Shown: piece after piece, positions 41,426 to 53,642 of the stretch | Layout of the letters: each line of letters starts with the position of its first letter | Position numbering within the stretch: position 1 is the first letter of the stretch | Assembly: GCF_029227915.1 (NCBI RefSeq) | Contig: NC_079878.1 | Location: forward strand, 19,778,001 to 19,842,000 | DNA length: 64,000 nucleotides | Source: Hydractinia symbiolongicarpus | Taxonomy: Eukaryota > Cnidaria > Hydrozoa > Anthoathecata > Hydractiniidae | Reading direction: 5' to 3' | The notes under the pieces: generated by a model | Seen by the model: the letters and a program-made list of their open reading frames with translations, nothing else | What the model was told of the DNA's origin: nothing | Databases searched by the model: none | Program-made: the position numbers and the translations under genes

Positions 41426-42151
41426 GAAATGAAATGTCTCGTCCAATATATTATGGCCTGTAGACAGACTAGAATATATCTAATAGATATCTAATAGTGC
41501 TTTAAAGAGCTGAATATTGATAAACATCCCTTCAAAATTGTCAATAGCTAGCCATACAAAGTAACGTTATTTTTTAAAGAATTTAGCATATAGCATAATA
41601 CTATTGTTAGAAAGCTGTAAATACTACAAATGCAAAAAATCTATTTTGTATTCGTTTCAAAAAAATAAAAACTTTGCTAAATCTTGTTTTACTGACGTTA
41701 ATTTTTTTTTCTGCTTATGAAATTTATTCATGGTGACATTGATGACAACAAAATATAAATGCAAACAATAATCTGCCATTATAATTTGTTTATGTATGCA
41801 CTACTACTTTAAATGAAATGGTTGTTTTCATAGGTGTATATTCATAAAAAAACATATTGGCGGCAAAAGATAATGTACAGATATGCTTGAATGTAAATTA
41901 TTTTTAAACGTAATTATAGGCCAATAACTTTTTTATGTATTTTATTTCTCAATCTTGCTTTTAATACGTGTCTGCAAAACTGCTTTACACATAGCTATCC
42001 AAAATAATAAAACATTAAATATATACTCTAGAAAAATATAGAGATTTGCAGTTTGAAACTCTTTTGATACGAAACACACAAAAAGGACACCCTTTCGTAA
42101 TCCACGTCGGTACTCGGCAATTGCTGAGGCGAATGTCAACATGTTAAGTCA
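41426..42151. other. AT-rich intergenic stretch
   Basis: No supported feature. Confidence 0.3.
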
Positions 42152-42159
42152 GTGTTTTC

Positions 42160-43118
42160 AACTTCAAAGTTGGACTGTTCTCAGAATGTTGCTATAACAC
42201 CAAAGTATGAGGTTCATGTTCAAAGCATGTTCAAAAATTTTTATGAATATATTAATTCTAGGCATCAGAATATTAAATTCACGTTTGAAGAAGAATGTGA
42301 TAAGGTTTTGCCATTCTTGGACGTTTGCGTCATGCGTGAAGGTGATTCTTTTGTCACCAACGTATATAGGAAACCAATATTTAGTGGAGTTTATACTAAC
42401 TTTTTTTTTTTTGGAATATAAACACGGCTTGATTTTTTCTTTACTTTATCGTTGTTACCATCTGTGTTCAGATCTTAATAAATTTCATGTAGAAATATCT
42501 CAGTTGAAGACTATTCTTGGAAGGAATGGATACCCTTCAAAGGTTTTTGAATTCTGTCTCAGAATTTTCAAGAGCAGAAATTACGAACCGAAGGAACAAG
42601 TGTCCCTTGCTCCTAAGAAAGAGTTAGTCCTTGTTTTACCTTTTTTAGGAAAGATTACCTTACAAATTAGAACACGTTTGCACCGTTTGTTTAAGCAGAA
42701 ACTGGCACATTGTAATGTTAAACTTATATTTTTTTCTAAAAGGAGGCTACGTAGCTGCTTTGCCTTTAAGGACAGAATACCCGAATCGTTACGCTCCGGC
42801 CTCGTTTACTGTTTTAAGTGTAGTGGCTGCAACGCCACTTATTATGGCAAAACAAAACGCCATTTTAAAGTCCGTATGTCTGAGCATTTAGGTATTTCTG
42901 CACTTACAGGTAAACGCGTTAAACTTGGTCCCCAGGCCAGTGCCGTTCTCGAACATTTAATGTTTTGTAATTACTCTCCAGCATCGTTTCACAACTTCTC
43001 AGTACTTGCGGAAGAGTCTAAAGATTTTAAACTTACTCTGATGGAGAGCTTATTAATTGAGCGTGACCGTCCCATTTTAAATAACACGGTAAAATCTATG
43101 CCTTTAGAATTATTATAA
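42160..43118 (+). pseudogene. Penelope-like retroelement, 3' part with GIY-YIG endonuclease, frameshifted
   Basis: The first block ends the reverse transcriptase: NFYEYINSRHQNIKFTFEEE, LPFLDVCVMREG and VTNVYRKPIFSGVYT. A T-run at about 42402-42412 shifts the frame. The second block continues to 43118 and ends in a GIY-YIG-type domain: GLVYCFKCSGCNATYYGKTK, F-K-V-R-M-S-E-H and MESLLIERDRPILN. The RT-plus-GIY-YIG pairing defines Penelope-like elements. The 5' end is missing. Confidence 0.85.
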
Positions 43119-43581
43119 TAGCTCTATTTTCTTCCTATTATATCCTATTATGTTTAGTATTTTATCTCTAACTTGTAAAATAAAATTTAGAAGCAGTGTG
43201 AACATGCCAACCTGGGCGTTGGCGAAAGCTTGCTGCAAGATATATTTGGATATGTCGTAGATTTTGTCGTTCTTATTTTTTAGTATGAGGTTCAGTCAGC
43301 ATTTTTTAGGTAAACAGTTTACCTTGCATTGTGCAATAGTTAAGCCAGTTCAGTTTCGGTACCATTACCACATCAGCGATAATACTAAGCACGACCTGTT
43401 CTTTGTTGATTACGTGATAAGAGATATCACCGCGAAGTATAATATTAATGACGAAGATATTTGGATTCGACGCAATACAAAAACAAGCGCGCTTTTAGTC
43501 TGTACCAGAATTTAGTGGATGACTTTAATTTACGTATCATTGCGTGTTCTCGCTATTGCGCAGCTAAGCTACCATTTTGCG
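43119..43581. other. Sequence after the Penelope-like fragment
   Basis: A plus-strand ORF (43264-43515) of unknown nature; no supported function. Confidence 0.25.
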
Positions 43582-43582
43582 T

Positions 43583-43617
<35 letters not shown>
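43582..43617. repeat. (GACA)n microsatellite
   Basis: About nine GACA units. Confidence 0.95.
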
Positions 43618-44096
43618 CTATGCGGGTATTATAATATAGATTATTTATTTTATTTCAATATATACAATATTAAAGTCGATTTAAATTAGCCTTAATAGGC
43701 TTTTATATATTTTATTTTATTTTTATTTATATCTAAATTTTAAAATGTTTTACTATTGTACATTATCGACTATAAATAAATGAATTGATTGATTGATTTA
43801 TTAATGGATTGATTCGCTTGATCCGATGGAAAAGCGTGTGTAATCACTCTTTTTTTTCTTTCTTTTTGAGATACCCGTTCTGGTTATCCAAGTTCAACGA
43901 AAAGTAAGTTCTTTCCTTTCGAATATTTCTATTTTGTTTTCATTCCAACGCGGTATAATAGTTGAGCGTGAAGGCTTGGGTGGATGTAAAACTCAACAAC
44001 AATTGAACCTCGTAATTTACGATAAGAGGAAAAGTTGAAAAATGACACTTGTTCCGAGTCATTATCATCTTATGAATACCGTGTTAGAAACACCCG

Positions 44097-44345
44097 GTGT
44101 ATTTAGTTGCGCAATTGACAGTTTTATTGAGGTGTTTTTCTAATGTGTTTGAGTTCTCCAATGAACTGGAAAGTGCTATGTTTTTGTCTGTTTGTTCTTT
44201 CGAAGTTATCTGTGAAGCGTGTGAAGATCAATATAAAAGTTCTGTTAATTCTTTTATTCAATATGTCTTGCGCTCCGCAGGAGAAGCACCAGAAAACTTA
44301 AGTAAATATTGGCCAGCACATTTAGATCACAAATTTTTCGACTAA
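44097..44345 (+). CDS. Possible terminal exon of unknown gene
   Basis: The open frame reads CFSNVFEFSNELESAMFLSV and then CEDQYKSSVNSFIQYVLRSA before the stop. An upstream exon-like patch with a good GTAAGT donor ends at about 43902. No family recognised; could be a host exon or a TE remnant. Confidence 0.25.
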   Translation: MYLVAQLTVLLRCFSNVFEFSNELESAMFLSVCSFEVICEACEDQYKSSVNSFIQYVLRSAGEAPENLSKYWPAHLDHKFFD

Positions 44346-44416
44346 TGAGGTTACATGTAATGTACGCGAACAAAGGTTGAATGTTCGAAGTTATATTGTT
44401 AATCTAAGCAAAGCAA

Positions 44417-46381
44417 ATGAAGAAGACTAATCAAGATGTTGTAGGTGAGAAGTGTATACGTAATGATGAAGGTGTTTTGGCTAGCACAGAGGAGGAGAAA
44501 AGGGTAGCTTGGAAGAATCATTATCAGAGGTTGCTTAACACTGAGTTTGATTGGGACGAGGATAATTTGTCTGATGATGATGTTGTAGAAGGGCCAGCTA
44601 TGCAGATCAAGACAGAACGGGTAGTGGAGAATATTAGGAAATTAAAGATTGGCAAGGCTGCAGGAGTATCAGGTATTGTTGCAGAGATGGTAAAAGCATC
44701 TGGGTATATTGGGGTTGAGCTTATTACATGTCTTGCCAACCAGATTATAAAGGATGGTGCTATTCCGAGTGAGTGGCAGTCGAGTGTAACAGTGAATTGT
44801 TTAAGGGCAAGGGTGATGCATTAGAAAGGGGTAACTATAGAGGTTGATCAAGTAATGAAAGTTATTGAAAGAGTGATTGATAAGTTACTTAGAGAAAGAA
44901 TAGATAAGATGCAATTTGGTTTTTTTCCTGGGCGTGGTACTACAGATGCAATTTTTTTAATCAGACAGCTTCAGGAAAAGTATTTAGGAAAGAGAAAGAA
45001 TCTCCATTTTGCCTTTGTAGATTTAGAGAAAGCTTTTGATAGATTGCCACGTAAAGTTATTTGGTGGGCTATGAGAAAATTAGGTGTGGATGAGTGGCTA
45101 GTTACGATAGTACAGTCTATGTACAGCAATGCTAGAAGTCGTGTCAGGGTTAACGATTCACTTAGTGATGAATTTAGTGTAAATGTTGGTGTACATCAGG
45201 GTTCTGTACTTAGTCCTTTGTTGTTTGTTCTAGTCTTAGAAGCGCTGTCGATGGAGTTCAGAACAGGTTGTCCATGGGAGTTATTGTATGTAGATGATTT
45301 GGTTCTCATAGCAGAGTCGATGGAAGAATTAGTTAAAAAGTTTGAGAAGTGGAAGAAACGACTAGAAGAGAAAGGGCTAAAGGTAAACACAGCAAAGTCT
45401 AAAGTCATGATTAGTAGCATTGCAGCCAAGTGTGACCTTGTAGTTGGAAAGTGGCCTTGTGGAGTTTGCAGGAAAGGGGTTGGTAGTAACTCAATTTTTT
45501 GTCAGACTTGCAAGCATTGGGTACATAAGAAGTGCAGTAGTATTAGTGGAAGGTTAAGAGCTGACATTCAGTTTGTATGCAAGCGTTGCAAAGGTGAGAT
45601 TATAGAGAATGAAGTATTTCCAGCTTTAATGATGTACAACAGTGGCTGGTTAGAGATAGTTGAGAACTTCTGTTACTTAGGTGATATGTTGGGCAGTGAA
45701 GGGGGTGTTGGAAGAAGTGTTACTTGCAGGATAGGTTCTGCTTGGAAAAAGTTCAGAGAGTTACTTCCTTTGTTGACTAGCAGAGTCCTGTCAATTGAGG
45801 TAAAAGGTAGGTTGTATGAGGTCTGTGTAAGAAATGTTATGTTGTACGGTAGTGAGACATGGGCAGTGAAGCAGGAAGATCTTGACCGTTTAGAAAGGAA
45901 TGATATGAGAATGGTTAGGTGGATGTGTAACGCCAGTCTGAGAGACAGAAAGAGTTCAGATGAGCTAAGAAGCAGGCTAAGTCTCCGTAGAATTAAAGAT
46001 GTTATCCAGATAAGAAGATTGAATTGGCTGGGGCACTTGGAAAGAATGGAGGAGGATAATTGGGTAAGAAAGTGTAGAGACTTGATAGTTCCTGGGGCAA
46101 AGCCCAGAGGCAGACCGAGAAAGACTTGGCAGGAGGTTATAAGGACAGACTTGATACAGAGGAAGTTGAGTTTAGATCTAACACAGTCTAGATCAGATTG
46201 GAAGAGGGTCATTAATATACCCCGTCCAACCCATGCTCTCGATAGTCCAATAATATACAAAAATAATTACTTATTAGATTTCAAAAAATGTGAAACAACT
46301 GAGAAGAGCAAAGTGAAAAAACTTAGTTCAAAATATTTGATTTTTTTTCGAAATTATGACCTAATTATGCTTGTTGTCTGA
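44417..46381 (+). pseudogene. Non-LTR retrotransposon (LINE) ORF with PHD-type finger, 5'-truncated and frameshifted
   Basis: The first block (44417-44824) ends in a frame break near 44795. A short stop-containing gap follows, and the second block (44855-46381, 508 codons) is open. RT motifs are FGFFPGRGTTDAIFLIRQLQ, F-V-D-L-E-K-A-F-D, GVHQGSVLSPLLFVLVLEAL and L-L-Y-V-D-D-L-V-L. Following the RT is a zinc finger of PHD type, C-x2-C...C-x2-C...H...C...C-x2-C (CGVCRKGVG, FCQTCKHWVHKKC, FVCKRCKGE). The C-terminal region carries WLGHLERMEEDNWVRK and RGRPRKTW, typical of LINE tails. The endonuclease region is absent. Confidence 0.85.
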
Positions 46382-46734
46382 CTTAAAATTCAGCTGGCTC
46401 TCAAAAAAGCTAATAAAACAAAAATCATGTTTTTCTAAAGTCAACAAAAAAACATGAGAATGTAAAAGTGTCACACACGTCACCACTTCGTTCCTTTTCA
46501 AACATCGATGATTTTCGAAAGTTTCATTTTTTACCATCAACCAAGTTTTGCTTTGCATTTGATAGCAAAGTTTCATAAAAAAAAAAAAAAATTGAAAACG
46601 GCCAATGTTCTATTTTTAAGGAGGTCTGGCCAGATATTAAAGGGAATTGTTGTGCAAAGTGGATACGTGACAAAGTAAACCCAAAAAACTTCAGTGTTGA
46701 AAACAATATGATACATTAACCTTTACCAAAAAAG

Positions 46735-48385
46735 TTGGCTGGTGTAACTCAGATGGAAGAAATGTTAATATCCAGGGCGTTTCCAGTGATGAATGTTTAC
46801 TGCAAGCCTCGGGCATATAAAGGGCATCTTATACCATTCCCATCTCATGTAAAGAAAATTTCAGATGTCCTTTCAAATCATGTTTCTGATCTTCCAATTA
46901 TACCGTTTGTTTCCAATGAAAATAATTACCGATCTAAGGATTTTAGAGTTGGACGTAAAAAAGTTCTTACTGCTTTAAGGTGTTTGGCGCAATAAAACCC
47001 CTTATATCATAATGCTATCCTTGATAAAAGCAGAGCATTGCAATTTCCTGAAGATGACATCATCACTACACTGCATGATGTGAGTATTAGTAGTATGCAT
47101 GAGCTTTCAGGGAATGATATTCCTGTAGACACAGGTCAGAAGCAAGACTGGGACTGATATGCTGGGAGAATGTTCCTTGAGTGAGTTTGGTACTAATTAT
47201 ATTGCTACTATGGCTTTCCCTACATTATTTTCAGATGACCAAGGCGACCCAACACCCTTGTCAATAGTTCGTCTAATATCTGCAAATGATACTGAATCAT
47301 TTTCACTCAAGTTGAAACATTTGCTTTAATTTGCTGAGGTGGTTTAGGGAAAATGGTAATCTCGGTTTGCTGCACATCCAAGATTTGTTTATTGGGCATT
47401 TAATATGTTGTACAAGAAACGTATATTAAGTAAAGGTGATTTGTATATTAAACGGAATCCTGTTGATTTGGATTTCACTTTAGAAGAATTCTAAGATTGG
47501 CTAATAATGCAACCAGTACCAGTTTAATGTCAAAGATACCTTATTATACCAAGAAAATAACCGGTTTCAATTTATAATGGAACAGAGTTCGGCAGGAACT
47601 TCATGCTACACTACGGCAGGTTGGAGTACCTACAATTATTTTCGCACTTTTAATGGCAGAATACCACAGGCCAGAACTGTCAGAACTGCTTGGACTTTTG
47701 GGCACCAATACTAGTGAAGAAATTAGAACTGCAATCATTGACAATCTTCACTTGATTGATTGGTTTGTTACTGAAAGAACTTTCGTGAAATCGTGACTGT
47801 ATTATTATCTAGGTGCTTTCTGGCCTTCTTTTACATATGAATTCACCGTACTTCAAAGATCTATCCATTATCACGGCCTTCCAAAATTGATAAATGATCC
47901 AGGTTTGGTAGAGTTAACCAATTTTGCACTAGAAGGTTCTTGAGTTCGAAAAATAATGTGTAACATCTACCAGATCTACCAGATGACGATCGTCTTCTTC
48001 TAGATTATGACATTGAGTTAGGTCGATTTGTAGAACAAATAGTTTGCAACTATGTTGATTGATTAATTACTACTATTAATCCAGAGGACTCTGTTTATTC
48101 TAAACCTCAAACTCATACCTGTTAAATCTCTTTTGCTGACATATTAGGAAATGAATTACATGACTAGATTATTCCAACTTGACCAACTCTGTGCAGAAAC
48201 ATGTATGTAATTCACGTTATTGTCTCAAAGGTAAGGATGGTCTCTGTAGATTCAAGTTCCCTTATTATATATGTTCAAAGACGAAGTTGGACTTCAAAAA
48301 AGTGAACACTAAGGATGGATTTTTGAGGTACAAGGCAGAGGTATGGTGGCCTAGCGTTACCACGATAAATTTTACAGAAAAATAA
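46735..48385 (+). pseudogene. Helitron-like Rep/helicase protein relic
   Basis: Opens with MEEMLISRAFPVMNVYCKPR and DFRVGRKKVLTALRCLAQ, the N-terminal region found in eukaryotic Helitron proteins. It continues with AAHPRFVYWAFNMLYKKRIL, then a degenerate Rep-like block (PELSELLGLLGTN, then SIHYHGLPKLINDPG, related to the H-x-H-G replicase motif), then VQKHVCNSRYCLKGKDGLCR with FKFPYY. Many stops and frameshifts. No Helitron ends (TC...CTRR) were located. Confidence 0.65.
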
Positions 48386-49139
48386 TTTAATAACTTAACT
48401 TGAAATGAAATAAAATAAAATAAAATGAGAGGAAATATACAGATAAAAAAATAAAAATAAAAACAACAAAATGTAATTGAAATCAATATTGTCAATTACC
48501 GAATACAACGCTAAAATTTGAAATTCTATTGTATTTTTTCCCGCTCTTAAGAAGAAGTAATTATTCCAATATATGGATAATTGTCAAATGTTGTTTTGAT
48601 GTATTACCTTTTCCGTCTCCGCATGTTAAAATTGCATGAAATAGTTTAGGTCAAAGGTACGGTAAAAAATCATCAATGATAATACAACGATTGGCAAGCA
48701 AGGCTTCTGTTAAAGCGATGAAATATGAGCGTATTGAGCCTCAAGAATTTGTGACGCACCTATTTGATGAAATAACGCTCAATAATATTAAAGCTGCATG
48801 CTATCATCATTTCAAGAACGTTTGACACACTAAGATATGGTGTGTGATGTACTTGCTTCCAAAAATGGCCCTTCGTTTCGCGAAAGTTAAAGAAAATGAT
48901 GACATACCATATTCTGCAAAACGACCAAAAATATCAGACAGAATGCCATTCTCGGTATAATGTCTGTTTCTTCAATGCTTAATCCTGGAAAAGCTATCAG
49001 CAAAACAACAAATGCAACAGAAGCTTTTTAGTTGTTGGAATTTTGCATTGACTCACTGTCCCGAGAAAACTGTAGAAACACTCTGCCGCAAAGCTGTGCA
49101 TAGCATTTCCTTGCCAAGAATTTAACATATCAATTCAGC
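48386..49139. other. Degenerate sequence downstream of the Helitron relic
   Basis: Contains an AAATA-rich patch (48410-48470) and short open pieces such as ERIEPQEFVTHLFDEITLNN that may still belong to the Helitron protein. Not assigned. Confidence 0.3.
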
Positions 49140-49439
49140 GAGTGCACTGTTGGGAAGTCATTTTGGACATTTGCGTGTACAGAACTGGAAATAACTAAAA
49201 ATGGTAAATCTGTTGTAATTGAGGATTTCATTTCTGAGTTTTTTCCCAAGTATGTGAATAATGATGGAATTGCTGCCGAAATTAAAGAAGAAGATCTCGA
49301 TTTTGAAGAGAGAGTTCAAAAAGCAGAAGCATTAGCTGAATTTTCATTTATAAAATCACACATGGAACTGATATTATTAGACATTCAAGGAGCTGAATAC
49401 TTACTGTACCGACCTTTTTTGTATTTGGTAACACTATAA
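49140..49439 (+). pseudogene. Alpha-kinase (MHCK/eEF2K-type) domain fragment
   Basis: Reads SVVIEDFISEFFPKYVNNDG, then an acidic stretch with RVQKAEALAEFSFIKS, then LILLDIQGAEY. The pattern V-x-E-x-F-I...K-Y-x-N-N-x-G...A-x-A-x-F-S-x-x-x-S...L-L-x-D-x-Q-G is that of the C-terminal half of alpha-kinase domains, where the D-x-Q-G segment lies near the ATP site. A frame break near 49200 and the missing N-lobe make it a pseudogene or exon remnant. Confidence 0.5.
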
Positions 49440-49729
49440 TAGGATTAACGCCCGGGGTTTACCTGTGAGTGTGTAATATTCTACATTTTGGTCCACCGAG
49501 CCGGATCCACCTTTGTTAATGGGTCAATATTTGTTAAAATAGTTTATATTACTTTCTCAACATTCGTTCTCACGTTAACCGCAGATTCGATACGTGATTC
49601 CAAAGATTTTTGAAGCTTGGAGGGTTATTATATTTACGCACTTCAACGCACGTTGTGTTTGCGTTCTGGTAATGGTTAGTTATCGTTAAAATTTAAAATA
49701 AAATAGGTACTTGGAGATCTAGAAAAGAA
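49440..49729. other. Spacer between alpha-kinase fragment and BEL relic
   Basis: No supported feature. Confidence 0.3.
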
Positions 49730-52462
49730 AATCCGTAAAAGAAATAATTTAGTTGCAACAGTTAAGAAACTTTTTGCAGGTACGATCAAGAAATCATATT
49801 TAGACTATACTGGCGAAGGAGCAGATTAAGATATGCTGCATGCTTCCTTAGACACAGTAAAGAATAAACTAGCAAAGGTAATAATTTTAGATGATGAGCT
49901 TTAATTTTTAATTGATGATATGACGCAAGCACAAAGTCACACTGAAAAGTCATTCAACGATCATATATACATTAGGAGGAGTGTTAAGGTGCTTGACAGG
50001 TTTTCAGAAAAGAAAGGAAAAGATCTCAATGACGAAAGTACTTGTAAGTGTTGCCTCATCCTCTTTTTCTGGTAGTGTTAAGTTACTTAAAATGGAAATT
50101 CATAAATTTTTGGTGAACCCTACTGAGTGGAACACTTTCATTGATTCGTTTAAAGCTGCAGCTCACATAAATGAGAGTCTTTCTGATATAGAAAGGATGA
50201 ATTATTTTATAAATTTGCTTAAGGGTGATGCTGCACATACCCTAACAGGCCTAAAATTATCAAATCTAAACAACAAAATTGCCAACTTGCTTAAGGAGCG
50301 TTTTGGTGATGTATCGATAAAGTTAAGCCTCTTCGTCTCCTGTATGACCAGGTTGAGGCACATTCGTTCTTTAAACAATTTGGAATCGAAACAAAGAACT
50401 TTGGACTTATGTTGGTACCGGTGTTATTAGCAAAATTACCAAATGAATTCAAGTTAATAATTTTACGACAATTTGGGAAAGATAAATTGGATATTGATAA
50501 ATTCATTGAGGCTTACAAAAATGAACTTGAAGTACGTGAAAGAATAAATTAGACAGGGAATGGAAGTGGAGTCGACCGATCGTTTTCCATTAAAGTAATG
50601 TTTGTTGACCAGGGGAGAGATATGAATCTCTCCAAAGTTTTCAGTGAAGGGTAAAGATGGCAATCAGAGCATTTACATCAATGCATTGGTGAATGACTTT
50701 TGTCATCCTGTTGAGGATCAAAATATTCGTTTAGACACTTCAGTTTATGATCATTTACAAAATTTGGATCTAGCTGATGACAATCCCCAAGATTTACCTT
50801 CAGAAATTGATATAATAATAGGTGATGATTATTACTGGGAGTGTTTCAATAGCTCGATAATCAAAGGCAAAACAAGTGGTCCAATTGCTACATCTTCTAA
50901 ATTGGGGTACATTTTAAGTGGTCCAATCACCACTAAAGGAAGTGGTTCAAGTTCAGTAAATTTTGTTGATAAACATGTTTTTCGTGTACAATGTGACTTT
51001 AATGTTGAAAACAAAAAGCTTCAAAACCCTGTAAAATCCCTTTGGCAAACAGAGGCTGCTGAAATAGATTTCGCTAATTCACTAGTGATTGAAAATTTTC
51101 AAGAAAATATTGACTTTGTTAACTCAAAATATTAAGTCAGGTTGCCATTCAAAGGAGTCTCATGAACCATTGGGAGATCATTATGCTGTAAGTTTGAAAC
51201 GTTTGAAGGGATTGATGGGAAAGTTTGCTAAGGACAGTGAGTTATTAGAAGAGTACGACAGGATCATTAATGAACGGGTAAATTTAGGGATTGCGGAGAA
51301 AGCTCCAGAAAGCTACCAGTAATTAGGGAAAATAGTGCTACTACAAAGTTACGCATAGTGCTTGATGGATCAGCTACTGATAGTGGTGGTCCCACATTGA
51401 ATGTATAAATCCAGGGTCATCATTAACTCCCTCACTCTATGGTGTTATATTACGACTTCATGCTGGAAATGTTGCAGTTGTGGCTGATATAGAAAAGGCA
51501 TTTTTGCAAATTAGTCTGAAACCTGAAGATAGGAACTATGTGAGATTTTTATGGTTCAAGGATATTGATAATTTAGATTTTAAGAATTTTGAAAACAATG
51601 AGATTGTGGAGTATTGTTTACGCCGTGTGCTTTTTCAGATCTCCTCCTCCCCATTTTTACTGATTGGAACTTTGATCCATTATGTATTAAGGCACCAACT
51701 GAATTTATTAAGAAACTGTTATTGTCTCTCCATGTTGATGACTTAAATAGTACTGCAGATTCTGCAACAGAAGGTTTTGATTTTAAACACTAAGCAAAAA
51801 ATTGTCTTATAAACGGCGGATTTTATTTAAGAATGTTCAAAACTAACTCGAATAAACTTCGAAAAATGATTATGGAATTTTTTTTAAAAGATGTTGTGAC
51901 TGATTCAAAGCAAGACAAAATTCTTGGAATCAATTCAGTAACCGTTTGATACTTGACTTTTCTAAGGGTCAACAAAGAAATGTAATGTAACAAATTGCTT
52001 CAATCTATGATCCAATCGATATCATTAATCCTATTATTGTCACAATGAAAATTTTGTTTCAGTACATGTGTTTGTCTAAAGTAGATTGGGATGAGCCTCT
52101 TAAGAAAGACCTTTGTCACGGGTGAAAAAATATTTTTGTCACCTGTGATGACAGTAAACATAAAACAGTAAACATTGATCGCCTTTATTGTTATAAGTTT
52201 CCTGTAGTCAATTGAAATGCATGCCTTTTCTAATGCTTCTAAACGGGCCTATACGGTACCTGTATATATCTGACGTTTCAGGACGTTTCTAACAATATAA
52301 CAAAAAAAATAGTTACTGTTAAGTCTTGAGTGAATTCTACGCGTAATTACACCATACCTAGATTGGAGTTGCAAGGAGCCCTGTTGATGTTATATAATTT
52401 AAAAGATGTTTATGATATTTCTAAAGTAGTAGCTTGGACTGACTCTACAGTTGATCAAATCG
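49730..52462 (+). pseudogene. BEL/Pao retrotransposon relic, part 1 (gag, protease/linker, RT, start of RNase H)
   Basis: Gag block at about 49981-50430: KMEIHKFLVNPTEWNTFIDS, then ERMNYFINLLKGDAAHTLTG and LLKERFGD. The region before RT (50644-51135) has IDIIIGDDYYWECFNSSIIK and SKLGYILSGP, a hallmark of BEL/Pao. RT (about 51200-51750) has EYDRIINERVNLGIAEKAPE and VADIEKAFLQISLKPEDRNY with FLWFKD. RNase H starts at about 52330-52462 with IPRLELQGALLMLYNLKDVY and VVAWTDSTV. It is full of stops and frameshifts and stops abruptly near 52462; the sequence resumes at 56885. Confidence 0.8.
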
Positions 52463-53117
52463 CGTATACGCGAGTTGTTTGATATAGTAAGCGATTGTCG
52501 TGTCGACATTTTTGCATTGCTTTCCCTCATTCTTTGCGCGCAAATCCAAGTTTTAAGTCCGACTTGACCCCGCGACCCAGCGCTACAGCTGTGTGCGTAT
52601 TCATAGTTATATGACTAGGCGTATCTTGATATTCGTTAAATTGGCAAAAAAAATAAAGACTGTGTTATGCATTTGATCACAAATATTGTTATAGACTGTT
52701 ATTTTAATATTATTTGATGAGCTATGCTGGATTCTCCTTCAAATTCTCATGTTTTTAACAAGGCGGATTTTGTTCAACTAAACCGAGCTAAGGCTTCTTT
52801 CGAGGGGCCGAGTTCAAGGACGCCATATTTGTTATACTCCGGCTTCTTTACTTTACCAAGCTGCGAACCGTTGGGGTGGTATAATTAACTGTCTAAATTT
52901 CAGTTCTATCAATGTTTAAGATATTCTCTTCATTGTGTCTGTGTTTTCGCCTATTAAGATGAAAATCACCAAAACAAAACAATTTCAAGATTTTAGCTAG
53001 CTAACATAGATTTTAAGGCAGCATCCTCCTCCTAAAGTCAGCTAGCTGACTAGCCTTATTTATTCTTTTTATTTTAAAGTTTGGTATATTATTATTTATT
53101 TTTATGTTGGGGTTGTC
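52463..53117. other. Insert interrupting the BEL relic, left part
   Basis: No coding similarity recognised. Start of a 4.4-kb block (52463-56884) that splits the BEL element. Confidence 0.3.
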
Positions 53118-53432
53118 GCTCTAGCTTTAAATATTCAATGAATAATTTACTCATCAAAAACGATGTCATATTAGTTTTCGAAGCCATGAATCACATTGCT
53201 CCTGATTACATGCTCTCAAAATTCCTTTTGGCAAAAAAATGTCATAATCATCAAACAAGAGGAGCTTCAAAAAAAAGGTTCACACTTCCCTTGGTCAACA
53301 CTGAATTTGGCAAAACAAGCTTTCCCATTTGAGCTGCAAAAGTGTGGAATAATCTTCCAGACCAAGTGACGTGTGATGGAAGTCTGCTTTCGTTTAAGAC
53401 TTCCATCTCTAATGTATTTGGCAAATTCTAAT
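53118..53432 (+). pseudogene. 3' tail of a CR1/L2-like LINE
   Basis: Reads VFEAMNHIAPDYMLSKFLLA, then KKRFTLPLVNTEFGKTSFPI, a stop, AAKVWNNLPDQVTCD and LLSFKTSISNVFGKF. This is the widely shared C-terminal motif of such LINEs. It is followed by an ATT microsatellite, as often seen at LINE 3' ends. Confidence 0.7.
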
Positions 53433-53587
53433 GGAGATCACTTTTTAACTTTTGTTTTTTATTCTTTTTCTTTTCAATTTTCACAGATTATAAATGTTAC
53501 TATGTTTGATTGAGCTAAGGCAGTCTAAGGTTTATCGTTTTTTTGTTTCTTTTTTGATCTAGTGGGGCCCTCTGGGCTAGCCACATT

Positions 53588-53642
53588 AACTATTTATTAT
53601 TATTATTATTATTATTGTTATTATTATTATTATTATTATTAT
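53588..53642. repeat. (ATT)n microsatellite
   Basis: About 18 ATT units with one G interruption. Confidence 0.95.

Noticed and set aside
45673-46260. 195-codon minus ORF
   Set aside because: Antisense shadow of the LINE reverse-transcriptase ORF.
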